64,000 bases of DNA from JAFGIN01 sp050301235 (GTDB lineage: Bacteria; Fibrobacterota; Chitinivibrionia; Chitinivibrionales; Chitinispirillaceae), in contig JBNKZD010000272.1 in the NCBI GenBank assembly GCA_050301235.1, positions 1 to 64,000 of the forward strand, read 5' to 3'. Within the stretch, counting starts at the first letter, position 1. Each line of letters starts with the position of its first letter. The position numbers and the translations under genes were made by a program. Positions 8,709 to 17,215 of this stretch are shown here, piece after piece. Below the pieces are notes generated by a model. It ran no database searches and was not told where the DNA came from. It was given only the letters and a program-made list of their open reading frames with translations.

Positions 8709-9266
8709 ATGATACAGATAACAACACCAGTAACCCCAGTACAACTTGCTAGGCTCAATGCTGGTGATATGGTACTTTTGAGCGGAACCATTTATACAGC
8801 CAGAGATGCCGCACATAAACGGTTTGCCGCAGCGCTCGCTGAGAATGGTAACCTTCCGGTAGAACTTCGTGGACAGATAGTCTATTATACAGGACCATCA
8901 CCTGCTCCTCCGGGTAAAGTTATCGGCAGTGCAGGTCCGACGACCAGCTCCCGGATGGACAAATACGCACCATCACTAATAGAAGCAACCGGCCTTGGTG
9001 GAATGATTGGAAAAGGTAACCGAAGTGCAACTGTAATTGAAGCAATCAAAAAGTTCGGATGTGTCTATTTTGCAGCTGTCGGTGGTGCCGGAGCACTGCT
9101 TTCAAAGCATATTACCGCAGCTGAAATAATCTGCTATCCGGAACTTGGTGCTGAAGCCGTTTACAAATTAACGGTAAAGGATTTTCCACTCGTTATCGCA
9201 ATTGACTGTAGAGGGAAGAACCTTTATGTTGATGGACCGGATGAATACCGGAAAAAAAGTAAATAA
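8709..9266 (+). CDS. Fumarate hydratase class I, beta subunit
   Basis: 185 aa. Beta (C-terminal-type) subunit of the class I hydro-lyase. Conserved segments are LSGTIYTARDAAHKR near the N-terminus, YYTGPSPAPPGKVIGSAGPT in the middle, and GGAGALLSKHI in the second half. It supplies substrate-binding residues to the iron-sulfur alpha subunit encoded just upstream. Together the two are a split form of FumA. Confidence 0.93.
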   Translation: MIQITTPVTPVQLARLNAGDMVLLSGTIYTARDAAHKRFAAALAENGNLPVELRGQIVYYTGPSPAPPGKVIGSAGPTTSSRMDKYAPSLIEATGLGGMIGKGNRSATVIEAIKKFGCVYFAAVGGAGALLSKHITAAEIICYPELGAEAVYKLTVKDFPLVIAIDCRGKNLYVDGPDEYRKKSK

Positions 9267-9292
9267 ATTAAAAATAATATCAAGGAGTAACG

Positions 9293-10486
9293 ATGTCTGA
9301 AGTAGCGATTGGAGAAAGTACCTACTGGGTAGGTGTGAACGACCGAACAACGGATCTTTTTGAGGGTTTGTGGCCAATTGATGGGATTGGTGCATCATAC
9401 AATTCCTATATAATTAAAGATACAAAAAATGTCCTGATCGACCTTGCAAAAGCGATAAAAACTGATGATTTTTTTGACCAGATCACTAACATTATCGACC
9501 TCGACAAGCTTGACTACATTATTATTAACCATATGGAACCCGACCACACCGGCGTAATCAAAACTCTGCGTATGGTTGCGAAAAACGCCGAAATTCTCTG
9601 TACCCCCAAAGCGGTAAATATGCTCAAGGAGTATTATGGTATTACAGAGGGCATCCGTGCGGTAAAGGATGGGGAGACACTTTCTATCGGCAGCCGTGAG
9701 CTTCAGTTTTTTCATGTTCCGTTTGTTCACTGGCCCGAAACCATGGTGACGTTTGATACGAAAACCAACATTCTGTTCTCCTGCGATGCGTTTGGAGGAT
9801 ACGGAGCATTTCAAGGTACTATTTTTGATGATGAATGCACGCAGCTTGATTTTTACATCAAAGAATCACTCAGATATTATTCAAATATCGTTGCCAAATT
9901 CTCAAATTCGATTCTCAATGCGATCAATAAACTTGGTGGGCTGACAATTAAAACAATTGCCCCATCACACGGTCTTGTCTGGCGCAAAGAGCCGGGAAGA
10001 ATCATTCAACTCTACAAAAAGTGGGCTGAATACAGCACCAACGGTGGAGAAAAAGGAATAACACTCCTGTATGGATCGATGTATGGCAATACTGAAGCAA
10101 TGATGAATGCTGTGGCTCAGGGTATCTCTGATGGTGGAATCCATCCGGAAATCTTTGATGTAGCCCGTACTCATGTCAGCTACATACTCCCATCACTCTG
10201 GAAAAATAAAGGTGTGGTCATCGGTGCACCAACCTATGAAGTATCACTATTCCCCTACATGCAGGTTGCACTTGAAAAAGCACAACTAAAAAATGTAAAG
10301 TATAAAAAAGCGATCTACTTTGGCAGCTACGGATGGAGTAAAGGTGCATTTAAAAAGGTTCAGCAGCTGACAGAAGGGCTGAACTGGGAGATCACTGAAG
10401 GACTCGAATTTCCTGGCCAGGTTACACCGGAGCTATACAAACAAGGTTATGAAATGGGTAAAAAATTCGCACAGTCGATTGAATGA
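9293..10486 (+). CDS. Flavodiiron protein (A-type flavoprotein)
   Basis: 397 aa with GGAG-type ribosome site (AAGGAGTAACG) before ATG. The N-terminal metallo-beta-lactamase domain keeps the diiron ligands: NHMEPDH (H-x-E-x-D-H, about residues 82-88), His in VHWPE, Asp in FSCDAFGG, His in APSHGLVW. The C-terminal flavodoxin domain binds FMN through LYGSMYGNTEAMM (about 259-271). It reduces O2 to water or NO to N2O in the cytoplasm, protecting oxygen-sensitive enzymes such as the [4Fe-4S] fumarase encoded just upstream. The electron donor (rubredoxin or similar) is not encoded nearby. It is probably co-transcribed with the malic enzyme/fumarase genes. Confidence 0.93.
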   Translation: MSEVAIGESTYWVGVNDRTTDLFEGLWPIDGIGASYNSYIIKDTKNVLIDLAKAIKTDDFFDQITNIIDLDKLDYIIINHMEPDHTGVIKTLRMVAKNAEILCTPKAVNMLKEYYGITEGIRAVKDGETLSIGSRELQFFHVPFVHWPETMVTFDTKTNILFSCDAFGGYGAFQGTIFDDECTQLDFYIKESLRYYSNIVAKFSNSILNAINKLGGLTIKTIAPSHGLVWRKEPGRIIQLYKKWAEYSTNGGEKGITLLYGSMYGNTEAMMNAVAQGISDGGIHPEIFDVARTHVSYILPSLWKNKGVVIGAPTYEVSLFPYMQVALEKAQLKNVKYKKAIYFGSYGWSKGAFKKVQQLTEGLNWEITEGLEFPGQVTPELYKQGYEMGKKFAQSIE

Positions 10487-10501
10487 TTGATTTCAACTTC
10501 T

Positions 10502-10524
10502 GCTTGAAATACACGATTTCAAGC
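10502..10524 (+). terminator. Perfect 9-bp hairpin after flavodiiron gene
   Basis: GCTTGAAAT and ATTTCAAGC form a perfect stem around a 5-base loop, 16 bases after the flavodiiron stop. A T-run (CACTTTTTC) follows 11 bases later rather than directly, so termination would be partial. It could mark the end of the metabolic unit or sit in the leader of the next gene. Confidence 0.45.
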
Positions 10525-10550
10525 CAATTTCACTTTTTCAGGAGATCACT

Positions 10551-11177
10551 ATGAAATTTTCAATTCGAAAGCATGTTCTTCTTTTGCTGGCACTCGTTAT
10601 ACCTTTTCAAACGTATGCCGACATGTCAATAAAGCTGAAATGGCTTCCATCAATTGATCTTGAAGAGCTGGACTGGATCGATGAGACCGACCTGATGAAG
10701 AAGAATTTTAGCATTGAAATAAATGATCTCCGGACCTCTGGAAACGAGGTTGGCAGTAACATAGAGGACAGATCCCGTACTAAACTGGTCACTACCGAAA
10801 CAGATTTACCTTCGTGGCTTAAAAACAGATTAACCTTCTGCCTTTCAAATTATGGTTTTATTTTCAACGAATCCAATCCGGCAGACTTCTCCATCAGGTT
10901 TGACATTATCGACTATTACGTTACAGAAGATAATATATACAAAGGAAAACTGAAAGCCAAAGTCTACCTTAAAAACAGCAGTGGTGAGACCCTCTGGGAA
11001 GATCTCATTGTGGGTAAATCATCACCATGGGGAAAATCATTCAGTAAAGAAAATTATCTTAATGTACTGTCAAATGTTATCATTGATGGTGTAAAAGTAC
11101 TCCTGAAAGACACAGCATTTATATCATCTCTTGATAAGAAGAGCCCTGTCAGGACTGAAAAAAGTACCGATATCTGA
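10551..11177 (+). CDS. Exported protein of unknown function (YajG-like shape)
   Basis: 208 aa with a clear AGGAG ribosome site. Signal peptide (HVLLLLALVIPFQTYAD) and no lipobox Cys. The mature part alternates short beta strands and helices (LPSWLKNRLTFCLSNYGFIF, ADFSIRFDIIDYYVTEDN, AKVYLKNSSGETLWEDLI), the pattern of small periplasmic proteins such as YajG/DUF4136 lipoproteins in which an induced strand 'L..s.G..lw' recurs. No certain family. It precedes LPS-assembly genes on the same strand, so an envelope role is likely but unproven. Confidence 0.6.
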   Translation: MKFSIRKHVLLLLALVIPFQTYADMSIKLKWLPSIDLEELDWIDETDLMKKNFSIEINDLRTSGNEVGSNIEDRSRTKLVTTETDLPSWLKNRLTFCLSNYGFIFNESNPADFSIRFDIIDYYVTEDNIYKGKLKAKVYLKNSSGETLWEDLIVGKSSPWGKSFSKENYLNVLSNVIIDGVKVLLKDTAFISSLDKKSPVRTEKSTDI

Positions 11178-11198
11178 AGTTCGTATACGTCTTGTTTG

Positions 11199-11218
11199 GG
11201 GCACGTTGCAACGTGCCC
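11199..11218. repeat. 20-bp perfect palindrome
   Basis: GGGCACGTTGCAACGTGCCC is self-complementary over all 20 bases. It lies between the exported-protein gene and the GT9 gene. It could act as a transcript-end hairpin, but only CTT follows rather than a T-run. I found no second copy in this window. A short dispersed palindrome or a dimeric regulator site are other readings. Confidence 0.5.
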
Positions 11219-11259
11219 TTACCTGGATTTCGACAGATCCTGTGTTGTTTAATAAATAT

Positions 11260-12267
11260 ATGAAAATTCTAATAATTCGTTTAAGTTCCATGGGTGATGT
11301 TGTTCTAACGACATCGGTTGTTTCGGCAATCAGGAAGAAGCATCCTGATGCCCAGATCGATTTTGTTATCAAAGAACAGTTTGCACCTCTGATTCAATAT
11401 CATCCTGCAATTAACCGGCTGTACACCTTTGGAAAAAAACCTGGTGCACTAAAAACATTAAAGCGGGAGATAATCGCTTCAGGGTATGATGTACTTTTGG
11501 ATCTTCACAACACATTTCGCAGCAACTATCTCAAGTGGAATTGCGGAGTACCGGTGATCCGGACACTCTCCAAGGAATATTTCAGGCGTTTTCTTCTTGT
11601 AAAATTAAAAATCAACCGTTACCGCAACACAGGAACTTCGATAATTGACCGATACGCTCAAACCGCATACGGCTATCTTAATCTGCCTGTCGCCCATTCT
11701 CCAGAGATATATCTGCCGGAGCAGGTTGAAAAAGGTGTTGCTGAATTGTTGCCGGACACGACTATGCCTTCAATTGTACTGGTGCCCGGTTCGGCGCATC
11801 CGACCAAAGAATGGCCAATCCGTCGTTTCGCAGAAGCTGCATCACTGCTTTCCTGCAAATTCGGTGCGCGAATTGTTGTGCTTGGTGGGAAAAAGGAGAT
11901 TCCTGCAGGAAAAATGATCAGTCAAAGTGTAGGTGCGCAGTGTTATAATTTCACAGGTAAAACTTCTTTGATCGAAACTGCAGCGATCATTAAAAAGTGC
12001 GACCTGCTTATCACCGTAGACACGGGATGCATGCATATCGGATGGGCCTTCCGGCGCAAAATGGTATGTATCTTTGGTTCGACCGTGCGGGAGCTGGGAT
12101 ACTACCCAGATTATGCAAGCGCAGAAATAGTTGAAAATAAAGGACTTACCTGTCGTCCATGCTCGCACAACGGTCTTAAAAGCTGCCCTAAAAAGCATTT
12201 CAGATGCATGAATGAGCTCTCGACCGGGATGGTGGTAAAAGTGGCCGAGAAGTTGTTAAACCAGTAG
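11260..12267 (+). CDS. Glycosyltransferase family 9 (heptosyltransferase-like)
   Basis: 335 aa from the ATG at 11260 (MKILIIRLSSMGDVVLTTSV), the canonical GT9 N-terminus; the longer frame from 11131 adds unrelated sequence overlapping the previous gene. The C-terminal half has LVPGSAHPTKEWP (nucleotide-sugar site), VDTGCMHIGWAF, and ends with the Cys-rich signature CRPCSHNGLKSCPKKHFRCM typical of LPS heptosyltransferases. It transfers heptose (ADP-heptose donor in the family) to the LPS inner core on the cytoplasmic face of the inner membrane. No strong ribosome site is visible. The next gene is the Kdo transferase, consistent with core assembly. Confidence 0.9.
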   Translation: MKILIIRLSSMGDVVLTTSVVSAIRKKHPDAQIDFVIKEQFAPLIQYHPAINRLYTFGKKPGALKTLKREIIASGYDVLLDLHNTFRSNYLKWNCGVPVIRTLSKEYFRRFLLVKLKINRYRNTGTSIIDRYAQTAYGYLNLPVAHSPEIYLPEQVEKGVAELLPDTTMPSIVLVPGSAHPTKEWPIRRFAEAASLLSCKFGARIVVLGGKKEIPAGKMISQSVGAQCYNFTGKTSLIETAAIIKKCDLLITVDTGCMHIGWAFRRKMVCIFGSTVRELGYYPDYASAEIVENKGLTCRPCSHNGLKSCPKKHFRCMNELSTGMVVKVAEKLLNQ

Positions 12268-12341
12268 TTCTAAACATAATGTATATTTCTGACCCTCAGG
12301 GCATTATAATTGGGTTGGCACATAGACTATAAACCGGGGTT

Positions 12342-13643
12342 TTGATTACGGCTGCAAAAGTTATCTGGTTGCTGATATATAATATTTTTGCATTTCCGGT
12401 CGTGTACCTGATTTTTACAATCGGGTCTTTCAGTAATAAAAAGATCCGTGATGGAATGCGTGAACGGCGCAACTGGAAAAACAGACTCAAAGAAGATATT
12501 GCCAAACTTAAATACAAAGATGCAATCTATCTGTTCCATGCAACATCAGTCGGTGAGCTTCAGCAGGCGCTGCCGGTAATTCGTTTACTCAAAACTCACA
12601 ACTCAGCGATATCAGTCGGAATCTCCTTTTTTTCACCATCAGGATACCATTTTTTTAAGGGTGATCCCAATGTAGATTTTACCTGTTACATGCCTGTCGA
12701 TTCCTGGATCAATGCTAAAACATTTTTTTCTATCATTCGTCCTAAATGCTGGATTGTGTCAAAGTTTGACGTATGGCCAAATCATACATTCCGCGTTTAT
12801 ATGATGAAGATACCGGCATTCATTATCTCTGCAACGCTTTCTTCTTCATCTCGAAGACTTAATCCTCTGCTCAAATCGCTCAACAAAAGTATATATTCAT
12901 GCTTTACAAAGATTTTCCCTATCTCTGAAGATGACCGTACCCGCTTCCTGACCGTGTACGACAAAAAAGAATCATGTGTTATCACCGGTGATACCCGATT
13001 CGATCAGGTGGTGTTCCGCAGTCAGGGTGCAGCAGAAAAAGCACGCACACTTCCCTTTGTAAAAACGGGAAAACAGTTTCTCATGCTTGGCAGTATCTGG
13101 GAGAATGATGCTACTGTTGTTGTGCCCCCTACTGTATCAATACTTAAAGATTATCCTTATCTGTATAGTATTATCACACCGCACGAACCACATGAAGAGT
13201 TCTGCCAGGCTATCGAAAAGCAGCTTAGTGATGCAGGAATCTCATCAGTCAGATTCACAAAGATCGACAAGGAAAAAGAGTGTACCGCGCGCGTCATCCT
13301 GATCGATACAATCGGTCTTCTTGCACAGATTTACAGCATAAGCACACTGGCGTATATCGGTGGAAGTTTCAGTACCGGAGTTCACAATGTGATGGAGCCT
13401 GCAATTATGGGAATTCCGGTTATTTTCGGCCCCCGTCACCACAACTCCTTTGAAGCACTTCAGATGAAACAGCATGGCGGAGCATTCGAAATAACCAATT
13501 CAGCGGAATATGATCAGATTGTACGAAAATTGCTGAATACAGAATCATATATGAATGAAGCCGGTAATTCGGTGAAAAAATATGTCCTGGAAAATGTCGG
13601 GGCAGCACAACGAATCTTTAATGAGTTAGAGAAGAGCCTTTGA
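12342..13643 (+). CDS. waaA: 3-deoxy-D-manno-octulosonic acid (Kdo) transferase
   Basis: 433 aa. It attaches Kdo from CMP-Kdo to lipid A. An N-terminal membrane anchor (about residues 8-28) precedes FHATSVGELQQALPVIRLL (canonical HAASVGE has Ala in place of the Thr here), VSKFDVWPNHTF (usual 'k.ElWPn'), ITGDTRFDQV, GSIWENDA and the C-terminal YIGGSFSTGVHNVMEPA, which is the Kdo transferase signature. The frame starts with TTG at 12342, preceded by CCGGGGT; the next ATG (residue 39) would remove the membrane anchor. KdsB, which makes the donor, is at 40242-40985. The stop overlaps the next gene (TTGA). Confidence 0.9.
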   Translation: MITAAKVIWLLIYNIFAFPVVYLIFTIGSFSNKKIRDGMRERRNWKNRLKEDIAKLKYKDAIYLFHATSVGELQQALPVIRLLKTHNSAISVGISFFSPSGYHFFKGDPNVDFTCYMPVDSWINAKTFFSIIRPKCWIVSKFDVWPNHTFRVYMMKIPAFIISATLSSSSRRLNPLLKSLNKSIYSCFTKIFPISEDDRTRFLTVYDKKESCVITGDTRFDQVVFRSQGAAEKARTLPFVKTGKQFLMLGSIWENDATVVVPPTVSILKDYPYLYSIITPHEPHEEFCQAIEKQLSDAGISSVRFTKIDKEKECTARVILIDTIGLLAQIYSISTLAYIGGSFSTGVHNVMEPAIMGIPVIFGPRHHNSFEALQMKQHGGAFEITNSAEYDQIVRKLLNTESYMNEAGNSVKKYVLENVGAAQRIFNELEKSL

Positions 13644-14485
13644 AAGTAACATTTCCTAAAAAAATTCAGATCGAGACCACCATTCTCTGTAATGGAAACT
13701 GTACCTATTGTCCTCAAAAGCAGATCAAACGGCGCCCCCACTACATGCCTGATGCAACTATCTATAAAATCATCGATGACTGCCGTGGTCAGGGGGTGAT
13801 TTTCAGACCGTTTCTGCAGAATGAGCCATTTACCGATAAGAGACTTCCGAATATCATTCGCTATATAAAAAAAGATCCCACAGCTTTAACAGAGATAAAT
13901 ACCAATGCCGGGTTACTTGATAAAGATCTTTCTGAAGCGCTGATCGATGCAGGTCTTGACTGTATCAGATTCTCCATAGATGGATTCAGCCAGGAAACAT
14001 TCAATGCATCAGGTAAAGGAACCAATTACGAGCGTGTGAAAGAAAACGTAATCACATTTCTCGAACTGGCAAAGAAAAAAGCCCCTAAAATGGAAACCTA
14101 TGTCCGCATGGTCGATATGGATATCAATAAACATGAGCAGAAATCCTATATCGATTTCTGGAGCAAATATACAAATGCACAGATCGTTCCTCTGTATAGC
14201 TGGCCCTGGACAGGCCAAACCGGCTGCGTCTCCCGCCCCTGCCCAAAAATCCGTGATGAGATGTTTTTCTGTGTTGATGGCAATGCGGTATTGTGCTGCT
14301 GGGACTTTGACGAGCGGGCGATTATAGGGAATGTCAATGATACATCCGTTGGCGAAATCTGGAATGGCGAGAAGAACCGTACATTCCGCGAACTTCTCAC
14401 TCAGGGGAAACGGGAGGAGATCAATCTCTGCTCCCGTTGTGATGGATTTGCGACATTTGATTTTTCCAAGTGGCCGGGGTATTGA
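13640..14485 (+). CDS. Radical SAM/SPASM protein coupled to waaA
   Basis: 281 aa. The N-terminus has the radical SAM [4Fe-4S] motif CNGNCTYC (CxxxCxxC, about residues 17-24), and the core barrel includes LDCIRFSIDG. The C-terminus has a SPASM-type Cys set (RPCPKIRDEMFFC, VLCCWDFDE, NLCSRCDGF) and the common EIWNGEK motif, indicating auxiliary cluster ligands. It would modify a substrate by radical chemistry in the cytoplasm. It starts with TTG inside the waaA stop (TTGA, 4-base overlap), so the two are co-translated. Whether it modifies a lipid A/Kdo intermediate or a peptide cannot be told. Most SPASM enzymes modify peptides, but no precursor peptide is seen nearby. Confidence 0.85.
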   Translation: MKVTFPKKIQIETTILCNGNCTYCPQKQIKRRPHYMPDATIYKIIDDCRGQGVIFRPFLQNEPFTDKRLPNIIRYIKKDPTALTEINTNAGLLDKDLSEALIDAGLDCIRFSIDGFSQETFNASGKGTNYERVKENVITFLELAKKKAPKMETYVRMVDMDINKHEQKSYIDFWSKYTNAQIVPLYSWPWTGQTGCVSRPCPKIRDEMFFCVDGNAVLCCWDFDERAIIGNVNDTSVGEIWNGEKNRTFRELLTQGKREEINLCSRCDGFATFDFSKWPGY

Positions 14486-14497
14486 TACTTACATCAA

Positions 14498-16147
14498 TTA
14501 TGACAACCCACGTACATGTGCTTTCAGGTGAGGTATCCGGTATGCGGAAATGCTGAACTGAGAAACACCACAAGCCATAAACTTTTCCAGACAATGTTCA
14601 TCATTGACGATTTCTCCGCAGATACAGCACTCCCTATCAGCTTGTCGACATGCATCTTCAATGTTTTTGACCACCGGTAATATGTAGTCAATGCCCTTTT
14701 TGTAGTAGTTGGCAACATCAGGGTTTTCCCGGCTTGCAGCCATCACATATTGGATCAGATCATTAGTTCCAACACTGATAAAATCGGAAACCTCAAGTAT
14801 TTTTTCAATTCCCAGTGCGGAAGCAGGGGTTTCGATCATACAGCCGATTTTGATTTTTTTCCGTTTAGAATTTAATTTTAATTCCTCCCGACATTCAGCT
14901 ACCATATCCAGAACAGTACGGATCTCCTCCGGAAGTGTAACCATAGGCAAAAGAACTTTTATGTTAAACTCCTGATGAAGTTTCAAAAAAACCTTAAGTT
15001 GGGTCTTCAATAAAACCGGATTCCTGAGTAGGAACCGTATTCCACGAAGCCCAAGAAACGGACTGATTTCGTCAGTGGTGTTCTGAAGATACGGAAGTCG
15101 CTTATCACCACCAATATCAAGCACCCGGACAGTAATTGGGACATTTCTGGCAGGTTCGAGTGCTGTATATAACTGAGCATATAATTCATCTTCACCTGGT
15201 AGTGTCCTGTTCTGCAGGTATATTGTCTCTGTTCGAAACAGTCCGATTCCATCACATCCGGACTCTAATGCGCATTGAACTTCCTGAAGTGTACTTGCAT
15301 TTGCCATTAAATGAATCATTCTGCCACTTCTGGTTCTGGAAACGCCCTTTATTGCGCGTAATTTATTGGCAAACTCATCTGCCAGAGTTACCTGACGATG
15401 CCTGTAAAGGGAAATGGTTGAGTGGTGAGGATGAATAATTGCCTTTTCTGCATTACCATCGACGATAATGGGTGTCCCATCACCTATCCCCCTGAGCGAT
15501 GTTCCGTTTGTCAGCAATGCCGGAATACCAAGAGACCGGGCCATAATTGCACTGTGAGAGTAAATGCTTCCCTCTTCGACAATGATTCCTCGTGCGTTTT
15601 TTATGTCCAGCATGATTGTATCTGATGGAAGAAGTCTCCTTGAGATGATTATTGAATTCTCCGGAAGTTTTGCAAGTACACTCATATCTATTCCCAGAAG
15701 ATTCCGAAGCAGCTTTCTGAGAATATCTTTAAGATCGTCAGCCTTTGCCCTGAACACTTCATTTTCAGAACATTCAAAGCGGTTAATCTGTTTACGAAAA
15801 ACGTTTTTTAAAACCTGCTCAGCATTTATCAACTCGTTTTTCATTTCGGTTTCAAAAGAGTCAATAAATGCTTCATCTTCAAGCATCATCCGTTGAGCAT
15901 CAAAAATGCTGCCTTCCTTTGAACTGATAGTATCCGAAACTGTATGACTGAGTTTGTGCAGGTCTTTTTTTACTGATAATAAAGCACTGGTAATTCTGCT
16001 CAACTCGTGGGAAATATTTTTTTCAGAAATACTGTACGAAGAGATATCACGGGTAAGAATATCGCGGTAAATAAATGCCTTACCTGTCGCGATACCCTCA
16101 GAAATGGATGTACATTCAAGTATCTGTTGAAGTTGATTACATCTCAT
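14498..16147 (-). CDS. ptsI: Phosphoenolpyruvate-protein phosphotransferase (PTS enzyme I)
   Basis: 549 aa, the usual enzyme I length. It autophosphorylates with phosphoenolpyruvate and passes phosphate to HPr. Order: N-terminal HPr-binding helical domain; phospho-His site EEGSIYSHSAIMARSLGIPA (His about 203; the usual GGxTSH is changed to GSIYSH); TIM barrel with GIGLFRTETIYL, LRGIRFLL, KIGCMIETPAS and VGTNDLIQYVMAASREN; catalytic Cys in CCICGEIVND. It stands alone: no HPr, EIIA or sugar permease gene is in the window. It may therefore serve a regulatory PTS rather than sugar uptake (inference). It converges with the radical SAM gene, 12 bases between stops. Confidence 0.93.
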   Translation of the reverse strand: MRCNQLQQILECTSISEGIATGKAFIYRDILTRDISSYSISEKNISHELSRITSALLSVKKDLHKLSHTVSDTISSKEGSIFDAQRMMLEDEAFIDSFETEMKNELINAEQVLKNVFRKQINRFECSENEVFRAKADDLKDILRKLLRNLLGIDMSVLAKLPENSIIISRRLLPSDTIMLDIKNARGIIVEEGSIYSHSAIMARSLGIPALLTNGTSLRGIGDGTPIIVDGNAEKAIIHPHHSTISLYRHRQVTLADEFANKLRAIKGVSRTRSGRMIHLMANASTLQEVQCALESGCDGIGLFRTETIYLQNRTLPGEDELYAQLYTALEPARNVPITVRVLDIGGDKRLPYLQNTTDEISPFLGLRGIRFLLRNPVLLKTQLKVFLKLHQEFNIKVLLPMVTLPEEIRTVLDMVAECREELKLNSKRKKIKIGCMIETPASALGIEKILEVSDFISVGTNDLIQYVMAASRENPDVANYYKKGIDYILPVVKNIEDACRQADRECCICGEIVNDEHCLEKFMACGVSQFSISAYRIPHLKAHVRGLS

Positions 16148-16449
16148 AACATTCTATTCGCTTTGTTACAAACAATATTGTGTTTTTTATTAGCAATTCA
16201 GATACTTAAAATCGAGATTAAACCATTTAAGTGCTTCCACTTATGCTAATTTTAATAAAATGAGTAGTTTTACAGTTGTTTTCTTTCTGAAAAAAAACGA
16301 TACTATCAAAATAATATGAAGCTTAATCCCTTAAAAGGAAAACCAATTCAAAATTCCCAAAAATTGTGCATTATTATTTTTTTTCATCAAACCTCCTATT
16401 CTTTAAATTACGATACAACAAGCATTTTAGGAGATCCTGTCGCATCCTA
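16148..16449. other. Intergenic region, no gene seen
   Basis: 302 bases of AT-rich sequence between two minus-strand genes, upstream of ptsI. Short frames exist on the plus strand but have no ribosome site or protein-like composition. It presumably contains the ptsI promoter; I cannot identify it with confidence. Confidence 0.4.
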
Positions 16450-17202
16450 TCAGCAAATAGTCTCCATAGGAGCTTTACCCTTCAGATTCACACAATTGCT
16501 GGAAATAAAATTATTAGGATCGGGAACCAGATCGGTGCAGCTTGCCGGAAGTTCCTGCGCGTATTTCTGAAGAAAAACATTGCCATAATGCTGCCATACT
16601 TTGTCAAATGTTGCCTGTGAACGTTTTTTTACAACGATATCGGTTGTCACAACAATTCTTCGTCCCCTGCGCATCTGCATTGACATATCCATGTCGTGAA
16701 AGTACATTCCGTCAAATGATGCATCATCAAACCGCACATACTGAAACAATTCGGTTGGTATTGCCATGAATACCCCTTCACAGGCAACGACATCAAAATC
16801 ACCATTTTCCTGAGAATATACAACTGCGAAAAAATCGCCGTTTTCCAGATGCTGAACGATACGGCCTTTGATAAACGGTCTTCCGGCGGCGGTAAGCGAA
16901 CATTTGTCCTGGAACAGATACTGCGTACCTGCAACACCAATCATACCGATTGACTGATCGGTAAACTTATTCCGGAGAATCTGTCCCCAGTTCATTTTCA
17001 TAAAGTACACATCATCAGGAATAAAAACGCATATATCACCACGTACCTGTGAAATCGCATAGTTGTAAGCGGCAGCAAGTCCAACCCCGTTACTTCCGTC
17101 AATTACAATATATTCATGTTCAGTTCCAACAGTTTTAGCAACATTACGTTCCTGAAGATCACCAGCAATGTATTTCGTTGTACAGGTAATAACACTAATC
17201 AT
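16450..17202 (-). CDS. Glycosyltransferase, GT2/GT-A fold
   Basis: 250 aa with an AGGA ribosome site. It begins MISVITCTTKYIAGDLQERN and has the GT-A nucleotide-sugar pattern: EYIVIDGSNGVGLAAAYNYA (about residues 29-48), then VFIPDDVYF with a DDV equivalent of the DxD metal motif. A late segment FDDASFDGMYFHDMDMSMQM matches the acceptor-side 'FDe..f.gyyfhDiDlslr' signature of family 2 transferases that add sugars to surface glycans. It probably acts in glycan or glycoprotein assembly; donor and acceptor are unknown. It lies 13 bases downstream of the dinB stop, so the two may share a transcript. Confidence 0.8.
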   Translation of the reverse strand: MISVITCTTKYIAGDLQERNVAKTVGTEHEYIVIDGSNGVGLAAAYNYAISQVRGDICVFIPDDVYFMKMNWGQILRNKFTDQSIGMIGVAGTQYLFQDKCSLTAAGRPFIKGRIVQHLENGDFFAVVYSQENGDFDVVACEGVFMAIPTELFQYVRFDDASFDGMYFHDMDMSMQMRRGRRIVVTTDIVVKKRSQATFDKVWQHYGNVFLQKYAQELPASCTDLVPDPNNFISSNCVNLKGKAPMETIC

Positions 17203-17215
17203 ATTTAAACATCCT

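Noticed and set aside
11131..11259. Longer N-terminus for the GT9 gene
   Set aside because: It would overlap the preceding gene and add sequence before the canonical MKILIIRLSSMGD start.
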